Assembly (NCBI RefSeq): GCF_006440775.1
Contig: NZ_VFTZ01000034.1
Coordinates: 1-48,762, forward strand
Reading direction: 5' to 3'
Source of the DNA: Mesorhizobium sp. B2-7-2
GTDB lineage: Bacteria > Pseudomonadota > Alphaproteobacteria > Rhizobiales > Rhizobiaceae
DNA: 48,762 nucleotides
Shown here: piece by piece, positions 7,952 to 17,118 of the stretch
How positions within the stretch are numbered: the first letter of the stretch is position 1
How the letters are laid out: each line of letters opens with the position of its first letter
The notes under the pieces: model-generated
What the model saw: only the letters and a program-made list of their open reading frames with translations
What the model was told of the DNA's origin: nothing
Databases searched by the model: none
Made by a program: the position numbers and the translations under genes

Positions 7952-8407
7952 TTGGCGCTGAGGAACAAACCGGTTCGACGCGAAGAGCCGCTTCCCGATG
8001 CCGAAATCCATTCGGAGGGTTTCCGGCAGACGCGCGAGGCGCGCCGTAGCGCGCTGGTCGAGGACTATGTCGAGCTGATCGCCGACCTGATCGAGGACGG
8101 CAATGAAGCGCGGCAGGTGGACATCGCGGCAAGGCTCGGCGTCGCGCAGCCGACGGTGGCAAAGATGCTGACCAGGCTGTGCGCCGACGGGCTGGTGTCG
8201 CGAAAGCCCTATCGGGGTGTGTTCCTGACCGAGGCCGGCCGCAAGGTCGCAGAGGAAAGCCGCATCCGGCACCAGACGGTCGAGGCCTTCCTGCGCTCTC
8301 TCGGCGTCAGCGCCGAGACGGCGCGCATCGACGCCGAGGGCATCGAGCACCATGTCAGCGCCGAAACGCTGGAAGCTTTCCGCCGGGCGATGACCTCCGC
8401 TCGTTGA
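7952..8407 (+). CDS. mntR: Manganese-responsive regulator MntR (DtxR family)
   Basis: 151 aa from the TTG at 7952. The core FRQTREARRSALVEDYVELIADLI, ARQVDIAARLGVAQPTVAKMLTRL and GVFLTEAGRKVAEESRIRHQTVEAFL, then DAEGIEHHVS, follows E. coli MntR almost residue by residue, including the metal-site Glu/His region (EGIEHH). It represses mntH when manganese is bound. The TTG start has an excellent AAGGAGG eight bases upstream and gives the length of E. coli MntR (155 aa). In-frame ATGs at 7865 and 7922 would add 29 or 10 residues and lack such an SD. Confidence 0.88.
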   Translation: MALRNKPVRREEPLPDAEIHSEGFRQTREARRSALVEDYVELIADLIEDGNEARQVDIAARLGVAQPTVAKMLTRLCADGLVSRKPYRGVFLTEAGRKVAEESRIRHQTVEAFLRSLGVSAETARIDAEGIEHHVSAETLEAFRRAMTSAR

Positions 8408-8561
8408 GCTCGGGCTCGATACGAGAATAGCGCGGCAGGACGCAAAGTGTCGCTACCGACCTCGCGAAAAATACTGACTTGACGTATTCGTTGCGATAAT
8501 TGTCTGCAGGGGGCGGTGGCATGCCGGTCCCTCCAGGACATTCGTGTCGCGAGGAGTTGCC

Positions 8562-9482
8562 ATGCTTTGGAGAGGCCGTCGTCAGAGCGACAACATCGAA
8601 GACGAACGCAGCGACAGCGGCGGCGGGCCTGGCGGCGGACTGGGCGGCGGTGGCCAGTTCCGCATCCCCATCGGCGGCCGTACCGGTGGCGGCGGCAGCA
8701 TCATCCTGGTTATCCTTGTCGTGCTCGCAGGATGGTATTTCGGCTTCGATCCATCGCAGATCCTGGGTGACGGCAGCGGGGGCCTGGTGCCGGGAGGCGG
8801 CGGCCAGATCTCCGACACACAGGACAATGGCAACGCGCCCGCCAATGACGAGATGAAGCAGTTCGTCGCGACCGTGCTTGCCGATACCGAGGACACCTGG
8901 ACCGGCATTTTCAAATCCCAGGGCCTGACTTACGAGGATCCCAAGCTGGTGCTGTTCAGCGGCCAGGTTCGTTCGGCCTGTGGCTTCGCCTCGGCGGCGG
9001 CCGGGCCGTTCTACTGCCCAGGCGATCGCAAAGTCTATCTCGACATGACCTTCTTCCAGCAGCTCGACCAGCAGTTCGGCGCGTCCGGCGAATTCGCCCG
9101 TGCCTATGTGGTGGCGCATGAGGTCGGCCACCATGTGCAGAACCTCACCGGCATCATGGGCAAGTTCAACCAGATGCGGCAAGGCATGAGCGAGGCCGAC
9201 GCCAACCAGCTGTCGGTGCGCATCGAGCTTCAGGCCGATTGCTTCGCTGGTGTCTGGGCACATTACACGCAGCAGAAGGGCATCCTGGAGCAGGGCGATA
9301 TCGAAAGCGCGCTGAACGCGGCCAAGCAGATCGGCGACGACACGCTGCAGAAGAAGATGCAGGGCTATGTCGTGCCGGAAAGTTTCAACCACGGCACCTC
9401 GCAGCAGCGGCAGACGTGGCTGGCGCGCGGCATAAAGAGCGGCAAGCTGTCCGACTGCAACACGATGGGCGGTCCGATCTGA
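8562..9482 (+). CDS. YpfJ-type neutral zinc metallopeptidase
   Basis: 306 aa. A Gly-rich cytosolic segment (about residues 20-45) is followed by one membrane helix (IILVILVVLAGWYFGF) and a periplasmic domain. The zinc site is AYVVAHEVGHHVQNLTG (HExxH, here HEVGHH), with the third ligand probably in IELQADCFAGVWAH. This is the layout of the putative neutral zinc metallopeptidase family (YpfJ); substrates are poorly known. GAGGAG at 8551-8556 precedes the ATG at 8562 by five bases, which decides this start over an ATG six codons upstream. Confidence 0.9.
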   Translation: MLWRGRRQSDNIEDERSDSGGGPGGGLGGGGQFRIPIGGRTGGGGSIILVILVVLAGWYFGFDPSQILGDGSGGLVPGGGGQISDTQDNGNAPANDEMKQFVATVLADTEDTWTGIFKSQGLTYEDPKLVLFSGQVRSACGFASAAAGPFYCPGDRKVYLDMTFFQQLDQQFGASGEFARAYVVAHEVGHHVQNLTGIMGKFNQMRQGMSEADANQLSVRIELQADCFAGVWAHYTQQKGILEQGDIESALNAAKQIGDDTLQKKMQGYVVPESFNHGTSQQRQTWLARGIKSGKLSDCNTMGGPI

Positions 9483-9645
9483 CGCGGCCCTGCCGCTTCT
9501 TTGGCGGCGAGGATCGGCGATCAAAGGCGGCTGGCAAGTGATGTCAGGATGAGGCAATTGCCTTCGTTCGCGTATTGTTCCTGTCGGCAACGTCGCCTAT
9601 AAGATGCCTCCCGCCTTTGCCCCGGGCGGCCTGAGGAGATTCATC

Positions 9646-10914
9646 ATGATCGACCCCAAAACCGCCAGGCGGGGCCTTGCGCTCGTTTTCACCACGCTGC
9701 TGCTCGACATCATCGGCTTCGGCATCATCATGCCGGTGCTGCCGGCCTATCTGGAGGAACTGAGCGGCGTCAGCGTCAGCCAGGCCGCGATCGAGGGCGG
9801 CTGGCTGTTTTTCGTCTATGCGGCGATGCAGTTCGTCTTCGCGCCGATCATGGGCGGCTTAAGCGACCGCTTCGGCCGGCGGCCGATCTTGCTTGCCTCG
9901 GTGCTGACCTTTTCCGTCGACAACCTGATCTGCGCCATCGCCTGGTCCTATCCGATGCTGTTCATCGGCCGCGTGCTCGCCGGTATTTCCGGCGCCAGCT
10001 ATTCGACGACATCCGCCTTTATCGCCGACATCTCGAACGACGAGAACCGGGCGAAGAATTTCGGCCTGCTCGGCATCGCCTTCGGCGTCGGCTTCGTCAT
10101 CGGCCCGGTGCTGGGCGGTCTGCTCGGCACGTTCGGGCCGCGCGTGCCGTTCTATTTCGCCGCAGCACTTGCTTTCGTGAATTTCCTGATCGCGATGTTC
10201 CTGCTGCCGGAGACGCTGGACGAAAAGCATCGTCGCCGTTTCGAATGGAAGCGCGCCAATCCGGTCGGCACGCTCATGCAGATGCGCAATTATCCGGGCA
10301 TCGGCTGGATCGGGCTGGTGTTCTTCCTAATGACGCTCGGCCATATGATGTATCCGGCGGTCTGGGCGTTCGTCTCCAACTACCGCTATGGCTGGAACCA
10401 GCAGCAGATCGGCTTCTCGCTCGGCGCCTTCGGACTGTGCGGTGCGATCATCATGGCGACGGTGCTGCCGCGGATTATTCCCAAGCTCGGCGAATGGAGG
10501 ACGGCGGCGATCGGCCTGACTTTCACCGCGCTCAGCGCCTTCGGCTATGCGTTTTCAACGCAAGGCTGGATGATCTATGCGGTCATCGTGGCCGGCTGCC
10601 TGGAGGCGCTGGCCGATCCGCCGCTCAGAAGCCTCGCGGCCGCCAAAGTGCCGCCCTCGGCGCAGGGCGAATTGCAGGGCGCGATGACCTCGATCTTCTC
10701 GATCACCTCGATCATCACGCCGCTGCTCTACACCGCGATATTTTCCTGGTTCACGGGCCCGACCGCGCCAGTCGTGTTCGGCGGCGCGCCCTATGTGCTC
10801 GGCGCAATTTTCCTGACGCTGGCGGTGATCGTCTTCGTGACGAAAGTTGCCAAGCCGACGCCGAAGGAAGTCGAGCGCATGCACACGCAGGAGCCGGTGA
10901 CGGACACCGCCTGA
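9646..10914 (+). CDS. Tet-type MFS efflux transporter
   Basis: 422 aa with 12 predicted membrane helices. The start LVFTTLLLDIIGFGIIMPVLPAYLEEL and loop GGLSDRFGRRPILLASV (motif A) place it with the TetA-like branch of DHA1 antiporters, as do GRVLAGISGASYSTTSAFIADIS and the motif-C region GIAFGVGFVIGPVLGGLLG. Chromosomal members of this group in rhizobia are usually annotated as TCR/Tet proteins, but resistance activity cannot be inferred. GAGGAG at 9633-9638 selects the ATG at 9646. No TetR gene lies beside it, so regulation is unclear. Confidence 0.87.
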   Translation: MIDPKTARRGLALVFTTLLLDIIGFGIIMPVLPAYLEELSGVSVSQAAIEGGWLFFVYAAMQFVFAPIMGGLSDRFGRRPILLASVLTFSVDNLICAIAWSYPMLFIGRVLAGISGASYSTTSAFIADISNDENRAKNFGLLGIAFGVGFVIGPVLGGLLGTFGPRVPFYFAAALAFVNFLIAMFLLPETLDEKHRRRFEWKRANPVGTLMQMRNYPGIGWIGLVFFLMTLGHMMYPAVWAFVSNYRYGWNQQQIGFSLGAFGLCGAIIMATVLPRIIPKLGEWRTAAIGLTFTALSAFGYAFSTQGWMIYAVIVAGCLEALADPPLRSLAAAKVPPSAQGELQGAMTSIFSITSIITPLLYTAIFSWFTGPTAPVVFGGAPYVLGAIFLTLAVIVFVTKVAKPTPKEVERMHTQEPVTDTA

Positions 10915-10920
10915 GGACGA

Positions 10921-11263
10921 CTAGCGTTCGATCCATGCTCCGGGAATGTCGAGCGCCTTCGCCAGCATTGCGCTGGTCTGCTCAGACGGCTTACGGCGAT
11001 TGGATTCGAGGTCCGACAGGAAACCCTGGCTGACACCGATCGCCGCGGCCAGTTCGGCTTGGGTAAGCTTTCGCCAGTTGCGCAGCGCCTTTAGTCGACT
11101 GGAGCTGCGCAAGACATTCATGGTCACGTCCGCCGGCAGCGCCCTTTCGGTTTTTGAGATCGGCTTTGCGCTCGTCATAAATGGCGACATCCGCAGCATC
11201 TTTGAGAGCCTCCTCGGCGGCATGCAGCAACGCCTCGTAGTCCGCCTTGGGTATCACGACCAA
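10921..11263 (-). pseudogene. XRE-type antitoxin-like gene split by a frameshift
   Basis: Two overlapping minus-strand frames make one recognisable protein. The upstream frame gives EELVVIPKADYEALLHAAEEALKD and stops resembling the family after DERKADLK; the downstream frame continues with ALPADVTMNVLRSSS, then the helix-turn-helix LTQAELAAAIGVSQGFLSDLE. Together they match antitoxins with a short N-terminal domain and a C-terminal Cro/CI domain. Removing one A from the A5 run (T5 at 11151-11155 on the plus strand) restores a single frame. There is no ATG at the proper start; TTG at 11263 is possible. No toxin gene adjoins it; carA ends 48 bp upstream. Confidence 0.7.
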
Positions 11264-11311
11264 TTCCTCGCCGGTTGAGGTTTTGATGATTTGCGGTGCA
11301 TTCGGAATGTG

Positions 11312-12514
11312 TCAACGTTCGGCCAGCGCTTCCTCGCCGCGGCGTTCGCGGATGAGGTTGACGAAGCGCCGGAACAGGTAATGCGAATCCTGCGGGCCGG
11401 GCGAGGCCTCGGGATGATGCTGGACCGAGAACACGGGACGGCCGGTCAGGGCGATGCCGCAATTCGAGCCGTCGAAGAGCGAGACATGGGTTTCCTCGAC
11501 GCCTTCGGGCAGCGAGTCGGCGTCGACGGCGAAACCGTGGTTCATCGAGACGATCTCGACCTTGCCGGTGGTATGGTCTTTGACCGGATGGTTGGCGCCG
11601 TGATGGCCCTGGTGCATCTTCTCGGTCCTGCCGCCGAGCGCCAGCGCCAGCATCTGATGGCCGAGGCAGATGCCGAACACCGGGATGTCGGTCTTCAAGA
11701 GATACTGGATCACCGGCACGGCATATTCGCCGGTCGCTTCCGGGTCGCCGGGGCCATTCGACAGGAAGATGCCGTCCGGCTGCATGGCCATGATCTCCTC
11801 GGCGCCGGTCTTGGCCGGCACGACGGTGACCTTGGCGCCGAGGCCCGCAAGCAGGCGCAGGATGTTGCGCTTGACGCCATAGTCGACGGCCACGACGTGC
11901 ATGGAAGGCTCGCCTTGCTCGCCATAGCCTTCGTTCCAGATCCACGGCGTCTCGCGCCAGACCGAAGACTGGCCCGACGTGACCTCCTTGGCGAGATCGA
12001 GGCCGACCAGGCCCGACCAGGCCGCGGCCTGCCGCTTCAGGTCCTCGATGTCGAAGACGCCGTCGGGCGCATGCGCGATGACGGCATTGGGCATTCCCTT
12101 CTCACGGATCAGCACAGTCAGCGCGCGGGTGTCGATGCCGGACAGCGCGACGATGCCGCGCCGCTTCAGCCACTGGTCGAGATGGCCGGCGGCGCGATAG
12201 TTCGACGGGTCGGTGACGTTGGCCTTGAAGATGGCGCCGACAGCACCCGCGCGGGCGGCTGGATGCAAATCCTCGATGTCCTCGTCATTGGTGCCGACAT
12301 TGCCGATATGCGGAAAGGTGAAGGTGACGATCTGGCCGGCGTAAGACGGATCGGTGAGGATTTCTTCATAACCGGTCAGCGCGGTGTTGAAGCACACTTC
12401 CGCAACCGCCGATCCTGTGGCGCCAAGGCCGCGGCCTTCGATCACCGTGCCGTCGGCGAGCACCAGAAGGGCGGTCGGCTTTTCGGTTGCCCACGGGGCG
12501 GTGGTCGTGGCCAT
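11312..12514 (-). CDS. carA: Carbamoyl-phosphate synthase small subunit
   Basis: 400 aa. CarA hydrolyses glutamine and passes ammonia to CarB for carbamoyl phosphate, feeding arginine and pyrimidine synthesis. The N-terminal half (LVLADGTVIEGRGLGATGSAVAEVCFNTALTGYEE) is the CarA-specific domain; the C-terminal class I amidotransferase has the nucleophile elbow VFGICLGHQMLALALGG and the catalytic His in SVQHHPEASPGPQDS. Full length. ATG at 12514 follows AGGAG; the frame is open further upstream but homology begins here. carB is not in the window. yqeY diverges from it. Confidence 0.96.
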   Translation of the reverse strand: MATTTAPWATEKPTALLVLADGTVIEGRGLGATGSAVAEVCFNTALTGYEEILTDPSYAGQIVTFTFPHIGNVGTNDEDIEDLHPAARAGAVGAIFKANVTDPSNYRAAGHLDQWLKRRGIVALSGIDTRALTVLIREKGMPNAVIAHAPDGVFDIEDLKRQAAAWSGLVGLDLAKEVTSGQSSVWRETPWIWNEGYGEQGEPSMHVVAVDYGVKRNILRLLAGLGAKVTVVPAKTGAEEIMAMQPDGIFLSNGPGDPEATGEYAVPVIQYLLKTDIPVFGICLGHQMLALALGGRTEKMHQGHHGANHPVKDHTTGKVEIVSMNHGFAVDADSLPEGVEETHVSLFDGSNCGIALTGRPVFSVQHHPEASPGPQDSHYLFRRFVNLIRERRGEEALAER

Positions 12515-12775
12515 GGCGGCACTCCTGTCAGGCGCGGCAATCGGTCGGGAGGACCATTTGCGCAGCAAGGCGCGAAGCTGGATTGCCCGGCTCCCACGCG
12601 TCAACTCATTGTCTCATGCAGGACCGAGTACATAGGCGAACGCGCCGGAGCGGTCAATGCGGCGCCCCCCGGACCACGGCCGATTTGCTTTCGTCCAGCA
12701 ATATCAGCGGCTTGGCGGGATTTGCGTTGACCGTTCGGCAAAGCTATTGTCCGCCGCATTCGAAGGAGAAGCACG

Positions 12776-13225
12776 ATGCGCGAGAAAATCGCCGAATCCA
12801 TGAAGAGCGCGATGAAGGCGCAGGACAAGCACCGCCTGCCGACACTGCGGCTGATCCAGGCCGCCATCCACGACCGCGACATCGCCAATCGCGGCGCCGG
12901 AAAGCCGCCGGCGAGCGAGGAGGAGATCCTGCAGATCCTCGCCAAGATGGTGAAGCAGCGCGAGGAATCCGCCAAGGCCTTCGAGGACGGCAAGCGGCCG
13001 GAGCTGGCGGCGCAGGAGCGCGGCGAGATGGAGATCATCCGCGAGTTCCTGCCGACGCAGCTCGACGACGCGGCGATCCAGGCTGCGGCGCGCGAGGCGA
13101 TCGCGGCGACGGGCGCCGCCAGCCAGAAGGACATGGGCAAGGTGATCGCCGCGCTGAAGCAGAAATATGCCGGCCAGATGGACTTCGCCAAGGCGAGCGC
13201 CATCATCAAGGGGCTGCTGCAATAG
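12776..13225 (+). CDS. GatB/YqeY domain-containing protein
   Basis: 149 aa, usual length. MREKIAESMKSAMKAQDKHRLPTLRLIQAAI at the start and QLDDAAIQAAAREAIAATGAASQKDMGKVIAALKQKY near the end are family hallmarks; the fold equals the tail domain of GatB, which helps tRNA-dependent amidation, and the stand-alone protein may act in tRNA or amidation chemistry. In many rhizobia this gene is close to carA on one side and dnaG/rpoD on the other; here dnaG lies 6.8 kb away. AAGGAG precedes the ATG. Confidence 0.92.
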   Translation: MREKIAESMKSAMKAQDKHRLPTLRLIQAAIHDRDIANRGAGKPPASEEEILQILAKMVKQREESAKAFEDGKRPELAAQERGEMEIIREFLPTQLDDAAIQAAAREAIAATGAASQKDMGKVIAALKQKYAGQMDFAKASAIIKGLLQ

Positions 13226-13234
13226 ACGACGGTC

Positions 13235-14233
13235 TCAGTCCTTGCAGATCGGCACCGGCTGCGGTGGCGGTGCCGGATGATCCTTCTTGTACTGGGCGAT
13301 GATGGGCTCCAGCACCTTCTTCGGCCAGAATTTGGGAGTGCCGATCTCCTTCAGGCAGGAGGCGTTCCAATAGGTGCCCGCGTTTGAGAGCGCCTGGCCG
13401 GCGGCCTTGGCCCGGGCGACAGCGGCGATGTCGCGCGATTCCGGATAGATGTAGAGCGTCGTCGGGTTGTTCTTCACGAGGGGGATGATCTGCTCGGCGT
13501 CGGCGGGCGACCAACTGGTGCAGCCGTTGCTGCGGCCGCCGGCATAGTTCACCAGCTTGCCGAACGGAACGAGGCCGTCATGGTCGGCATAGGAGCTTTG
13601 CGGGCTCTTGCGCATGCACAGGCCCTTCAAGATCGCCGCCGGATGGCCGCCGATCACGCGCTGCCTGGCGTTCGCCGCTTCGCCTTCGCCGTCGAACTGG
13701 ATGAAGCTGCGCATGAACACCGCGTTCTGCGCGCCGACACGATAGTAGCCCTTGAAGGACGTCTTGGTCTCTGCCGTCATATAGGCGCCGCCGGCCGTCA
13801 GCGCCGAGTCCATGGCATTGCCGAAATTCTTCGCGCAGCGCCTGCCGTTGGAGAAATCGGCAACGCCTTTCAGGTTGCGGCCGCCGCCATGGCCCGAGGA
13901 AACCGCGCGGAAGAGCTGCTTGCTTTCACAAATGATGTAGTAGCGCTGGCCAGGCACGCTGTTGCCCAAATCCCCGGGACGCGTGGCATCCATGGCGAAG
14001 TAGCAGGGGTTGCTGACCGAACCTTCGCTGACCTTCTTCTGGTAGAGCGCGCGCGCCCGCTCCAGCACGACCTGAGAGATCTGGCCTTCGCCGTCGCCGA
14101 CATGGCGCTGCAGCCAGTCGGGAACGGTCGACGGCCGCAAAGCCGCAAAAGAGCTGACCGATGCCGTCAGGGCGGCCAGGATCGCGACAAGGCAGAAGAT
14201 GGCCGCGCCCCGCGGGACAGATCTCAACCGCAC
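13235..14233 (-). CDS. Secreted L,D-transpeptidase-like (YkuD_2) protein
   Basis: 332 aa with a signal peptide (hydrophobic stretch about residues 8-30). The middle has SGHGGG and a C-terminal GRSNGCTSWSPAD block, matching the variant YkuD catalytic motif (H...S/R-x-G-C) of the murein L,D-transpeptidase catalytic-domain family. Members would cross-link or modify peptidoglycan in the periplasm through the Cys. The start is a GTG at 14233, preceded by GGGAGGGG. It is convergent with yqeY with only nine bases between stops and no terminator. Function in this organism is inferred from the motif only. Confidence 0.75.
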   Translation of the reverse strand: MRLRSVPRGAAIFCLVAILAALTASVSSFAALRPSTVPDWLQRHVGDGEGQISQVVLERARALYQKKVSEGSVSNPCYFAMDATRPGDLGNSVPGQRYYIICESKQLFRAVSSGHGGGRNLKGVADFSNGRRCAKNFGNAMDSALTAGGAYMTAETKTSFKGYYRVGAQNAVFMRSFIQFDGEGEAANARQRVIGGHPAAILKGLCMRKSPQSSYADHDGLVPFGKLVNYAGGRSNGCTSWSPADAEQIIPLVKNNPTTLYIYPESRDIAAVARAKAAGQALSNAGTYWNASCLKEIGTPKFWPKKVLEPIIAQYKKDHPAPPPQPVPICKD

Positions 14234-14517
14234 CCTCTTGCCCCTCCCGTCGAAATGTCTCGTATCCGTGAATCAGCTGGGCCGATTATAGAAGGTCTCG
14301 CACGCATCGGCGAAACACTTCTAGTTTAGCGACGCCCTTTTGGAGGTCGGATTTTCGGCCCGCTTCGATTGAGCTATGATCTGATTCCGGCGCGCCCACG
14401 CCTCCTCCCTCCGTCGGGAAGCATCGTTCATGCAGGGCAGTTTATCACCGAACCAACTGTTCGAGCGCCAGGCATAAGGAGGGGTTGTCAAGACTGCTCG
14501 CGGCAGGAGGTTTTTCG

Positions 14518-15228
14518 ATGCGGTTTTCCGCGCCCGTCTATCATCTGAAACGCCAGGCGAGGCTTCTGTCCCGCAGCGAAAATGTGCCCCTCCACCAGGC
14601 GCTCGACCGCGTTGCCGCCAAGCAAGGCTTCGGCAGTTGGAGCCTGCTTGCGGCCAAGGCCGCCGAGGCTGCGCCAGCCGGCGTCTTGTTGGCGCGGCTG
14701 ATCCCCGGCGACATGGTCCTCGTGGCGGCGCGGCCGGGGCAGGGCAAGACGCTGATGAGCCTCGAACTTGCCGTAGCCGCCATGAAGCAAGGCAGTCGCG
14801 CCGTATTCTTCACCCTGGACTACATGCATGCCGATATCCTCGACCGGTTCCGTGACATCGGCGTCGACCCAGCCGATTTCAACCGCCTGTTCGAGTTCGA
14901 CAATTCCGACGCCATCAGCGCCGCCTACATCATCGAGGCGTTGCGGGCGGCGCCGCGCGGCACGCTGGCGGTCATCGACTATCTGCAACTGCTCGACCAG
15001 AAGCGGGAGAATCCGGAACTCATGGTCCAGATCCGCGCCTTGAAATCGTTTGCCCGGGAACGGGGACTGGTGCTCATCTTCATCTCGCAGGTCGACAGGT
15101 CATATGATTCCGCCCGGAAAGCATTCCCGGATATCGGCGATATCCGGCTGCCGAACCCGCTCGACCTGTCGCTGTTCGACAAAGCCTGTTTCCTGAACAA
15201 GGGCGAAATCCGGTTTCAGGCGACTTGA
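14518..15228 (+). CDS. Stand-alone DnaB-type RecA-fold ATPase
   Basis: 236 aa. After a short helical N-terminus the protein has the DnaB helicase core only: Walker A ARPGQGKTLMSLELA (about residues 70-84), Walker B LAVIDYLQLLDQ, motif H3 IFISQVDRSYD, and an H4-like GDIRLPNPLDLSLFDKACFLNKG. The primase-interacting N-terminal domain of replicative DnaB is absent. AGGAGG seven bases upstream supports the ATG at 14518; a TTG frame 33 bases earlier is unlikely. The role is unknown. It could be a KaiC/DnaB-like regulator or a helicase of phage origin. Neighbours give no hint. Confidence 0.75.
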   Translation: MRFSAPVYHLKRQARLLSRSENVPLHQALDRVAAKQGFGSWSLLAAKAAEAAPAGVLLARLIPGDMVLVAARPGQGKTLMSLELAVAAMKQGSRAVFFTLDYMHADILDRFRDIGVDPADFNRLFEFDNSDAISAAYIIEALRAAPRGTLAVIDYLQLLDQKRENPELMVQIRALKSFARERGLVLIFISQVDRSYDSARKAFPDIGDIRLPNPLDLSLFDKACFLNKGEIRFQAT

Positions 15229-15275
15229 GAGCGATCCGTATCGCTTCTATGCCGGTCTCGACAGGGAAGCCAAGA

Positions 15276-15832
15276 ATGATCGAAATCGTCAAACCCGCGC
15301 TCGAACATTTGCCGTCCTACAAGGCGGCGCTCGAGCGCGGATGGTCGCCCACAATGTGCGGCTCCTCGAAGCGACGCGCGAGCAACTCGAGGCGATCGAG
15401 AAAGATCCCGTTGAATTTCTCGCCGGCCTTGACGATCCCGAAGCGAAGGGGCCGCCCATCGCGTTGCCCGACGGCACGACCGTGCCGCGCCTGCCGGGCT
15501 TCCGGCGCTGGATCTGGGACGGCGAGGCCGCCGGCTCGATCGGCTTTCGCTGGCAGAAGGGCACGTCGGAGCTGCCCTCGCATGTGCTCGGCCATATCGG
15601 CTATGCGGTGGTGCCGTGGAAGCGCAACCGCGGCTATGCCACCGAAGCGCTGCGGCTGATGCTGGACGAGGCGAGGGCGGTCGGGCTCGATCATGTCGAG
15701 ATCACCAGTGATCTCGACAATCCTGCCTCGCACAAAGTGGTGCTTGCCAATGGCGGCAGGCTGGTCGGGCGGTTTGCCAAAATTGCGGCCTATGGCGGCG
15801 CAGAGAGCCTGAGGTTCCGGATCGATCTTTAA
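15276..15832 (+). pseudogene. GNAT acetyltransferase gene with a one-base frameshift
   Basis: The protein reads MIEIVKPALEHLPSYKAALERGWSP in one frame and continues NVRLLEATREQLEAIEKDPVEFL in another. Adding one base near 15350 (for example giving Pro-Asp-Asn-Val) joins them. The rest is a normal GNAT domain: RWIWDGEAAGSIGFRW, HIGYAVVPWKRNRGYATEAL (the acetyl-CoA-binding R/Q-x-x-G-x-G/A region) and ASHKVVLANGG. An ATG at 15341 inside the second frame would give a 163-aa protein lacking the first 24 residues, without a good SD. It may be a pseudogene or a sequencing error. Nothing else in the gene is decayed. Confidence 0.7.
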
Positions 15833-15883
15833 AGCGCTGGCGCTGAGACGAATTCAGGCGACGCGCTTTAAATTTTTGTTTTG

Positions 15884-15932
15884 ATGCATGTCGTTGTCCC
15901 AGAACCGCTGCACACTTCTGGGCGAGATGCAT
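15884..15932. repeat. Rhizobial intergenic palindrome, family A copy 1
   Basis: ATGCAT ends pair with each other and CCCAGAA pairs with TTCTGGG across a CCGCTGCACAC loop. It begins four bases after the stop codon of the minus-strand MFS gene. A linker TTTTTGTTTTG and a weaker GC-rich palindrome (15835-15868) lie beside it. Other copies: 22263, 37656, 42113. Confidence 0.75.
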
Positions 15933-15936
15933 TGAA

Positions 15937-17118
15937 TTATTCCGCGGCCGCCGGCAGCGGCGGCGTCGCGCGGCTGCGCCATTCCCAGGTCTGCGAGGCA
16001 AAAGCCACCACGACCGCCACCAGCATGGCGAGCACGCCGGCCAGCGGCAGGCTGCGATAGCCCAGGCCGGCATTGAGCATCGCCGCGCCCAGCGAGGCAG
16101 CCAGCGCGATGCCGACATTGAAGCCGGACGGGATCAGCGAGGAGGCGAGGTTGGAGGCATCGGCCGTCCAGGCGAGGATGCGCGTCTGGATCGGCGCGCC
16201 GATAGCGAAATTGAGACCGCCCCAGATGACGATTGCCGCGACCATCGGCACCGGATAGGGGCTGACGAGGTAGATGACGCCAAGCGTCACCGCCTGCAGG
16301 GCAAGCATGACGACCAGCGACGGCATCAGCTTCCAGTCGGCGAGCTTGCCGCCGACCAGGACGCCGATCGTGGCCCCGACGCCGTTGAGCAAAAGCACAA
16401 AGGGGATCAGGCCCTCGTCGAGGCCCGTGACCTCGAGCAGCATCGGCGTGATGTAGGTGAACAGCGCAAACTGGCCGATCATCAGCATCAGCATCAGGAT
16501 CAGCGAGGTCCAGACCTGCTGGCGGCCGAGCACGCGAACTTCGCGCGCCAACCCGGCTGGCCGGTTGGCGGCGCCCGCCGTGCGTGGCAGCAGCGCCAGC
16601 ATGGCGACGATCGCGACAAGGCCCAGCGCGCCCATCACCCAGAAGGTCGCGCGCCAACCCCACAGGCTGCCGATCGCGGTGCCGGCCGGCACGCCGATGA
16701 TATTGGAAACCGTCAGCCCCGAGAGAATGACCGCGACCGCCCGGCCGCGCTGGTCCTCGCGCACCAAGCTGACCGCAACCACCATGGCGACACCGAAATA
16801 GCAGCCATGCGCCACGGCAGTCGCGACCCGCAGCAGAAGCATCGAGGCGAAATCGGGCGCCAGCGCGCAAGCCGCCTGGCCAAGGGTGAAAGCGATCGTG
16901 AGCCCAATCAGCAGCGTCTTGCGCGAGACCTTGCCGGTGGCCAAAGCCAGCAGCGGGCCGCCGATCGCAATGCCGCAGGCATAGCCGGAGACGAGATAGC
17001 CGGCGGTGGGCACCGAAACGCCGAGGCCCTGCGCCACCTCCGGCAGCACGCCGGCGATGACGAATTCGGTGGTGCCGAAGGCGAAGGCGGCAAGGAAAAG
17101 GGCAATCAGCGGCAGCAT
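15937..17118 (-). CDS. MFS transporter (DHA1-type exporter)
   Basis: 393 aa, 12 hydrophobic segments. LFLAAFAFGTTEFVIAGVLP and GYLVSGYACGIAIGGPLLALATGKVSRKTLL (motif A) mark the AraJ/YdhP-like group, and ILSGLTVSNIIGVPAGTAIG resembles motif C of antiporters. It is probably an inner-membrane exporter of a small metabolite or drug. No SD is obvious before the ATG at 17118 and no regulator is divergent from it, unlike the MFS gene at 1496. A family A palindrome follows its stop by four bases and could stabilise the mRNA end. Confidence 0.84.
   Translation of the reverse strand: MLPLIALFLAAFAFGTTEFVIAGVLPEVAQGLGVSVPTAGYLVSGYACGIAIGGPLLALATGKVSRKTLLIGLTIAFTLGQAACALAPDFASMLLLRVATAVAHGCYFGVAMVVAVSLVREDQRGRAVAVILSGLTVSNIIGVPAGTAIGSLWGWRATFWVMGALGLVAIVAMLALLPRTAGAANRPAGLAREVRVLGRQQVWTSLILMLMLMIGQFALFTYITPMLLEVTGLDEGLIPFVLLLNGVGATIGVLVGGKLADWKLMPSLVVMLALQAVTLGVIYLVSPYPVPMVAAIVIWGGLNFAIGAPIQTRILAWTADASNLASSLIPSGFNVGIALAASLGAAMLNAGLGYRSLPLAGVLAMLVAVVVAFASQTWEWRSRATPPLPAAAE

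Noticed and set aside
11151..11155. Programmed frameshift
   Set aside because: No slippery heptamer with downstream structure and no such event known in this family; an extra base explains it.
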